From Coriaria nepalensis (lineage: Eukaryota; Streptophyta; Magnoliopsida; Cucurbitales; Coriariaceae), in assembly GCA_027186245.1 (NCBI GenBank), contig CP114482.1, positions 3,105,001 through 3,169,000 on the forward strand: a stretch of DNA of 64,000 nucleotides, in the 5' to 3' direction. The translations under genes were made by a program, and so were the position numbers. Below the pieces are notes generated by a model that saw only the letters and a list, made by a program, of their open reading frames with translations, was not told where the DNA came from and searched no databases. Of the stretch, positions 59,819-64,000 are shown in pieces; position 1 is the stretch's first letter, and each line of letters opens with the position of its first letter.

Positions 59819-62800
59819 AATTGGCATGCCCAATGGAACTTTTATGGGCAAACTGTTAGAAGTTTTTCAAATGGTTAGACGATTACTGAGTCACAGTTAG
59901 GATTCACTATTAAAGCAGTCTCCACCGCCTCGCCTGGCCGACAACCACGAAGATGCCCTACATCAAGTGAAATAGATTGCTTTAGCCCCGATGTCGCCTC
60001 AAGAAAATATATTGTGGCAGTCGAAGAAAGAGGTTGCCTCGACCCCCGGAACCGGCTACATTCCCATTCAGCTCGAGGCACCATAATCTGATCCATCTGA
60101 TTGATTACTGACCCGACTGATCAAATGATTGGAAGCAGCCAAAAGACGACCGGAGATAACGATGGCCTATTTTTTCGGCCATTTAGAATGGCTTGATCAA
60201 CATTTACCATCGATAGAGCTACTTCACCCGCCACCATAACGGGGACTGTCGTGGGGGGCAATTGGAGGGCCAAATCATGCCACTTGTATTTGAGTTCGGT
60301 AGTTTTACGAGGGCTAGAGATATGATTTTCCAAATCATGCCACGATAACCCTAGCTCGGTACTTACAGCTAATGCCCGCCGCTCAACTGGCGGTTGATAA
60401 AGACATGATTTGCAATAATGTACAGGAGATGTACGACTTACTCGCCCAACAACTATTACACTCGATTTACCATAAGTCATACCCGGACGAGGTCAACCAA
60501 AAATTGTTTCCCCACAGTTATCTGGTCCTCGATTTTAGTTTGTTATCCACAGAGGAGTTGATTCAATCAATGGTCGAGCACATTAGCCACTTCACACTCT
60601 AATGTGGAGAGGTCAGTGCCAATGACCAGCTCCGATTACAACTACTCGCAAACTCTCTCGTAGGGCAGGTTTTCGCATGGTACACTCGATTGTTTCCTAA
60701 CTCTATCAGGGCTTGGCAAGAGATGGAGAAGTATTTCCATATGCAGTTTTATTAAGTCTAACTAAATGTTACAATGGTCGATCTATCCCAGTTATACGAA
60801 AGGACTGGAGAGTCGGCCGATAAGTACTTAGCTCGGTTCAAGCAGCAACGTAACCGATGCCGAGTTAACCTCTATGAGCCCAAATTCGTGAAAATAGTTG
60901 TTAATGGGCTTCATATCGAGCTTTGAAGGAAGTTTGAAGGGATGGATTTTCAGGACTTTTTCGAGCTTACTACCAAAGCTTCCCAATATGAAGAGTTGCT
61001 AAAGGAAGAGGCCCAACGGAAGAGCACCTCAATGGGCACCTGCTTCTAGGAATCCATCTGCCTTCGAGGTTGGAGTCACCGAAATAATCAACAGAGGCAA
61101 AATGGGTGTCATCCCAGCCCCCAACAAGTCAACCGGCCGGGACACCGTGAAATGATATCCTCACGAGAAGGATAAAATTTACTCTTTTGATCTCTATAAT
61201 ATCTTGCTTAAAAGCAAGATGCTTAAGATATACTCGGATCATAAGTTACCTTCGACCAATGAGGGACAAGGAAAGGATTACTATAAATTCCACAACTCGT
61301 ACCAACATCAAACAAATGACTTCTTACTTTCCGATAATGTATTTAAGATCAGATCGAGAAGGGGTAGTTAATTTTCAAGTCACCCCCTTCTATAGGCGTA
61401 GACTCGAATCCATTCCTGACCACTGCCTCTACCGATATCCGAACTCTTATTGACTGATGGAAGAAGATATCAAGCCGGGAGAAGAGGGAACATACTCGGG
61501 TGGTTAATTAGACTACACTGAATTATGGTACAAGGTGGTTCATCTACTCATAGATTGTAAGGCCACCTTCAGTCGAACGAGACTCCAACTGTTATCGGTA
61601 CTGTTGGAAAAGAATATACTCTTAATACCATCCGGCTCCAACCAACACTTCATATAATCGATCGACTAACTCCTCTAGGAATTGGCCGAATGACAGTTAT
61701 AACTCTTGGATGGTCGTGCCTCCCCGGCTGACCACTAACATTTAGTGCTACCTCGAACACCCAAAGTTTCCAAAAGGAAACTTTCATACTCAATAGAGGC
61801 GTGAACAGGAAAGGTGTCGGGCCACTAGAAAGGAAGCGGCCATGGAAAAATGACAGTTAAAACAGTTGGATTCGATAAAGACTCTTGACATATTCCTTAA
61901 TGAGAACAAACCTCCATCACTAAAAAAACCAATTGAACAACTCCCCAGTCCAACAAAAGAACCCACCAAAGGGATAGACGACTTAGCTGATATGATTGTT
62001 GTGCTCATGGATTATCGATGCGGCCCACTCTCTAAGGAAGCAAAGAGGAAATTTGACATAGGTGCATTAGAGGCCATCCTTGATGAGAGTTAGACTTTGA
62101 GGAAGACGAAAGGGGAGAGGTATGGCCGATCGACCTAGAGATCAAAATCCACCAAGAGGTGATGGTAGGTTTTGTCCCCATTCATCTAGATTGTCATGTG
62201 GTAAAAATGTCTTTCACCTTCCAATCTAGCCTCGAGCATCTGGTCATCGAGGAATAGCCATAAGAAAGTAGTAAGGAGGCGTTACTTGAGATACTTTACG
62301 CTCAAAGACTGCTAAAATGGTTGCCACCGTTAAAGAAGCTATTAAGGCAGATGGGTCTGAGCGGGTTATCTTCGATAAGCCACTCACTCAGATGGCCTGC
62401 CACCTAAGGCCTCTATACGTGAAGATCCACCTAGACGGGATACTCGTCAATAGAACATAAATTAATAATAGGGTAGTAGTCAATATCTTATCATCTAATA
62501 TAATGCAAGTTTTGGACAAATCATTTCATGACCTGATTCCTATGGAAGTCACTATCGATGATTTTACCAGTGGGGCATCCCAAGTCAAAGGCATCTTCAC
62601 TTTAGAAATGACGATATGAACAAAACATGTGCTCATCGCTTTCTTCATTGTGGATACCACGACTTCTTATGACTCTCTTTTTAGGCATGATTGGATCCAT
62701 TCCAACCAGTGTTTTTCATCCTCACTACATCATGTCTTGCTCTTTTTGAATGGGGATAAAGTAAAGACCATTAAGGTCGAAGCACGGCCATTTGCAGCTA

Positions 62801-63355
62801 CTTCACACCTAATAGAAGCCACCTTCTATAAGCAATTAGTCGGTCTGATAAAATTGGTACAAAAAGATGACAAACCAATTGAGATTATTTCAACCTCACA
62901 TTTCCCATGGACGGATGAAGAAGTAGACTACTCAGCCAAAAAGTAGTTGGATTTAGTGCCATCTCAGTCCATTTCAATTGAGCTAATGATTGAAGAGGTA
63001 CCATGATAGGTAGACCCGTATGACTCGAAGCAGAGAAGTCATCACCACCGTTGAAAGGAAACTTTCAACCTAGACGTCAAAGGAATACCTTTACGGTCGA
63101 ATGGACATAGAATATGTCGGGCTGGCTATGGATCAACTATATTTGGCCCCAACCAAGTTGGACGATTTAAGAGCCAACGTATAAGATCTTGTAATATAAG
63201 TGAATCTAGGGTCAGTTGAGAATGTTCAGCCAATCTATATTAGTAGTTGTCTTCCTATAACCATGTAGACCGAATTAATAAAATTATTTTAGGAGTATTC
63301 ATATTGTTTTGCATGGGATTACCACGAAATTTTTGGCTTAGATCAGTCACTACTT
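59819..63355 (+). mobile_element. Tat-like Gypsy gag-protease relic, truncated at the RT start
   Basis: Gag domain near 60380-61040 (SLVGQVFAWYTRLFPNSIRAW, EKYFHMQFY, then SQLYERTGESADKYLARFKQ). Retropepsin-like region near 62430-62920, with the catalytic motif lost (position reads NNRVVVNIL) but later parts clear (FIVDTTTSYDSLFRHDWIHSN). The start of RT follows near 63200-63350 (YISSCLPI, CFAWDYHEIFGLDQ). It then breaks off at the MULE fragment. Many stops. Confidence 0.85.
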
Positions 63356-63374
63356 AGTTTTAGTGGTAACAACC

Positions 63375-64000
63375 AGAGTCTTACTTTATAAATGATTAAA
63401 ATTTTAGCCCAAAATAATATGAGGATAAATATTACTTAATGGAATGTATTGAAAGCAATGTCTCTTGCACGTGATCTTATTTGGGGTATGACTGAAGATA
63501 GCTACGCAAGGTTACCATATTACTATGCCATGCTGATACTCATGAATCTGGATATTATAGCTACAATCAGACAGATAGAGAAGAAATATTTCTTTATTTT
63601 TTTTCATGGCCTTTATGGCATCCATTAAGGAGTTCGTTTAATATGAAAGATTATTGGTATCGATGGGACTTTTTCGAAGGGTAAGTATAGAGGGACGCTT
63701 CTAATCGCAACTGCACAAGATGGTAACAAGCAACTATATTCGTTAGGTTAGGCTAAAGTTGATTTGGAGAATGAAGTATCATGGACTTAGTTCTTGACTA
63801 AGCTTCGAGAAATAATATATGATACCCTCAATTTGGTGATTGTTTCAGATCAAGCACAAAGTATTAAAAATGCTATACAAAATATTTACCCAATCTCAAA
63901 ACATAGTGCATGTATTTGGCACATTTGACAAAATATCAAGTCAAAATTTATGAGCGGCGGAATGACCTCTTTATTCAAGGCGTCATTCAAAGCATATGTA
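63375..64000 (+). mobile_element. MULE (Mutator-like) transposase fragment, runs off the window
   Basis: Pieces of a MuDR-type transposase: KAMSLARDLIWGMTEDSYARL, then YFFIFFHGLYGIH, the first catalytic region (GIDGTFFEG), RLLIATAQDGNKQLY, LENEVSWT.FLTKLREII, the second Asp region (LVIVSDQAQSIKNAI) and CIWHI.QNIKSKF. Stops and frameshifts show decay. Left terminal repeat not identified; the rest lies beyond position 64000. Confidence 0.85.

Noticed and set aside
59875..60480. Minus-strand open frames of 73 and 119 codons
   Set aside because: Opposite strand of the Gypsy leader and gag region; no recognisable domain or start context.

Overview
The window is nuclear DNA of a flowering plant, most likely a eudicot. 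It is AT-rich and has short GT-AG introns, CYP71-type cytochrome P450s, a plant pectinesterase, a plant-type plasma-membrane H+-ATPase pseudogene and many Copia, Tat-type Gypsy, hAT, PIF/Harbinger, CACTA and MULE remains. I cannot name the species from sequence alone.

Only four cellular genes look intact. They are a WDR76/CMR1 (DRS1-like) WD40 gene (4045-7403, +), a secreted pectinesterase (8470-10222, -) and two CYP71-clan P450s (23428-25251 and 41952-43795, both -). Intron phases and coding frames join without a break in all four. The P450s are two-exon paralogs, now separated by a 1.6 kb solo LTR and a ~12 kb Tat-lineage Gypsy element. The second has Pro in place of the conserved I-helix Thr.

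Layout: 1-1575 Copia relic and an LTR; 1733-3386 H+-ATPase pseudogene missing its catalytic core; 3.9-7.6 kb WD40 gene with paired E2F-like sites upstream and a hAT-type insertion in intron 2; 8.4-10.3 kb pectinesterase with a GC-AG intron; 11.2-12.4 kb PIF/Harbinger relic; 14.4-15.1 kb CACTA relic; about 15.4-18.3 kb hAT relic; 18.4-21.3 kb Copia relics, one split by a 646 bp hAT-like element; 23.4-25.3 kb P450 A; 25.5-27.1 kb solo LTR with perfect target duplication; 27.8-40.2 kb decayed Tat Gypsy element carrying a 69-bp tandem array and an antisense ORF; 41.5 kb Copia scrap; 42-43.8 kb P450 B; 43.9-48.2 kb mostly non-coding.

From 48.2 to 58.7 kb an MCM5 pseudogene (-) and a 3' fragment of a PIG-A gene (+) lie head to head, both with introns. 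A young, structurally complete Copia element (53135-58471, LTRs differing at 3 of 664 positions) is inserted exactly at the end of a PIG-A exon. A second Tat-like Gypsy relic (58.8-63.35 kb) and a MULE transposase fragment running off the window end follow.

No rRNA, tRNA, CRISPR or bacterial-type operon is visible. The best leads are a cluster of six SUMO-consensus motifs in the WD40 protein, the I-helix substitution in P450 B, the antisense coiled-coil ORF in the Gypsy element, the MCM5/PIG-A fragment junction, and a young Copia copy that has lost an RNase H catalytic residue.
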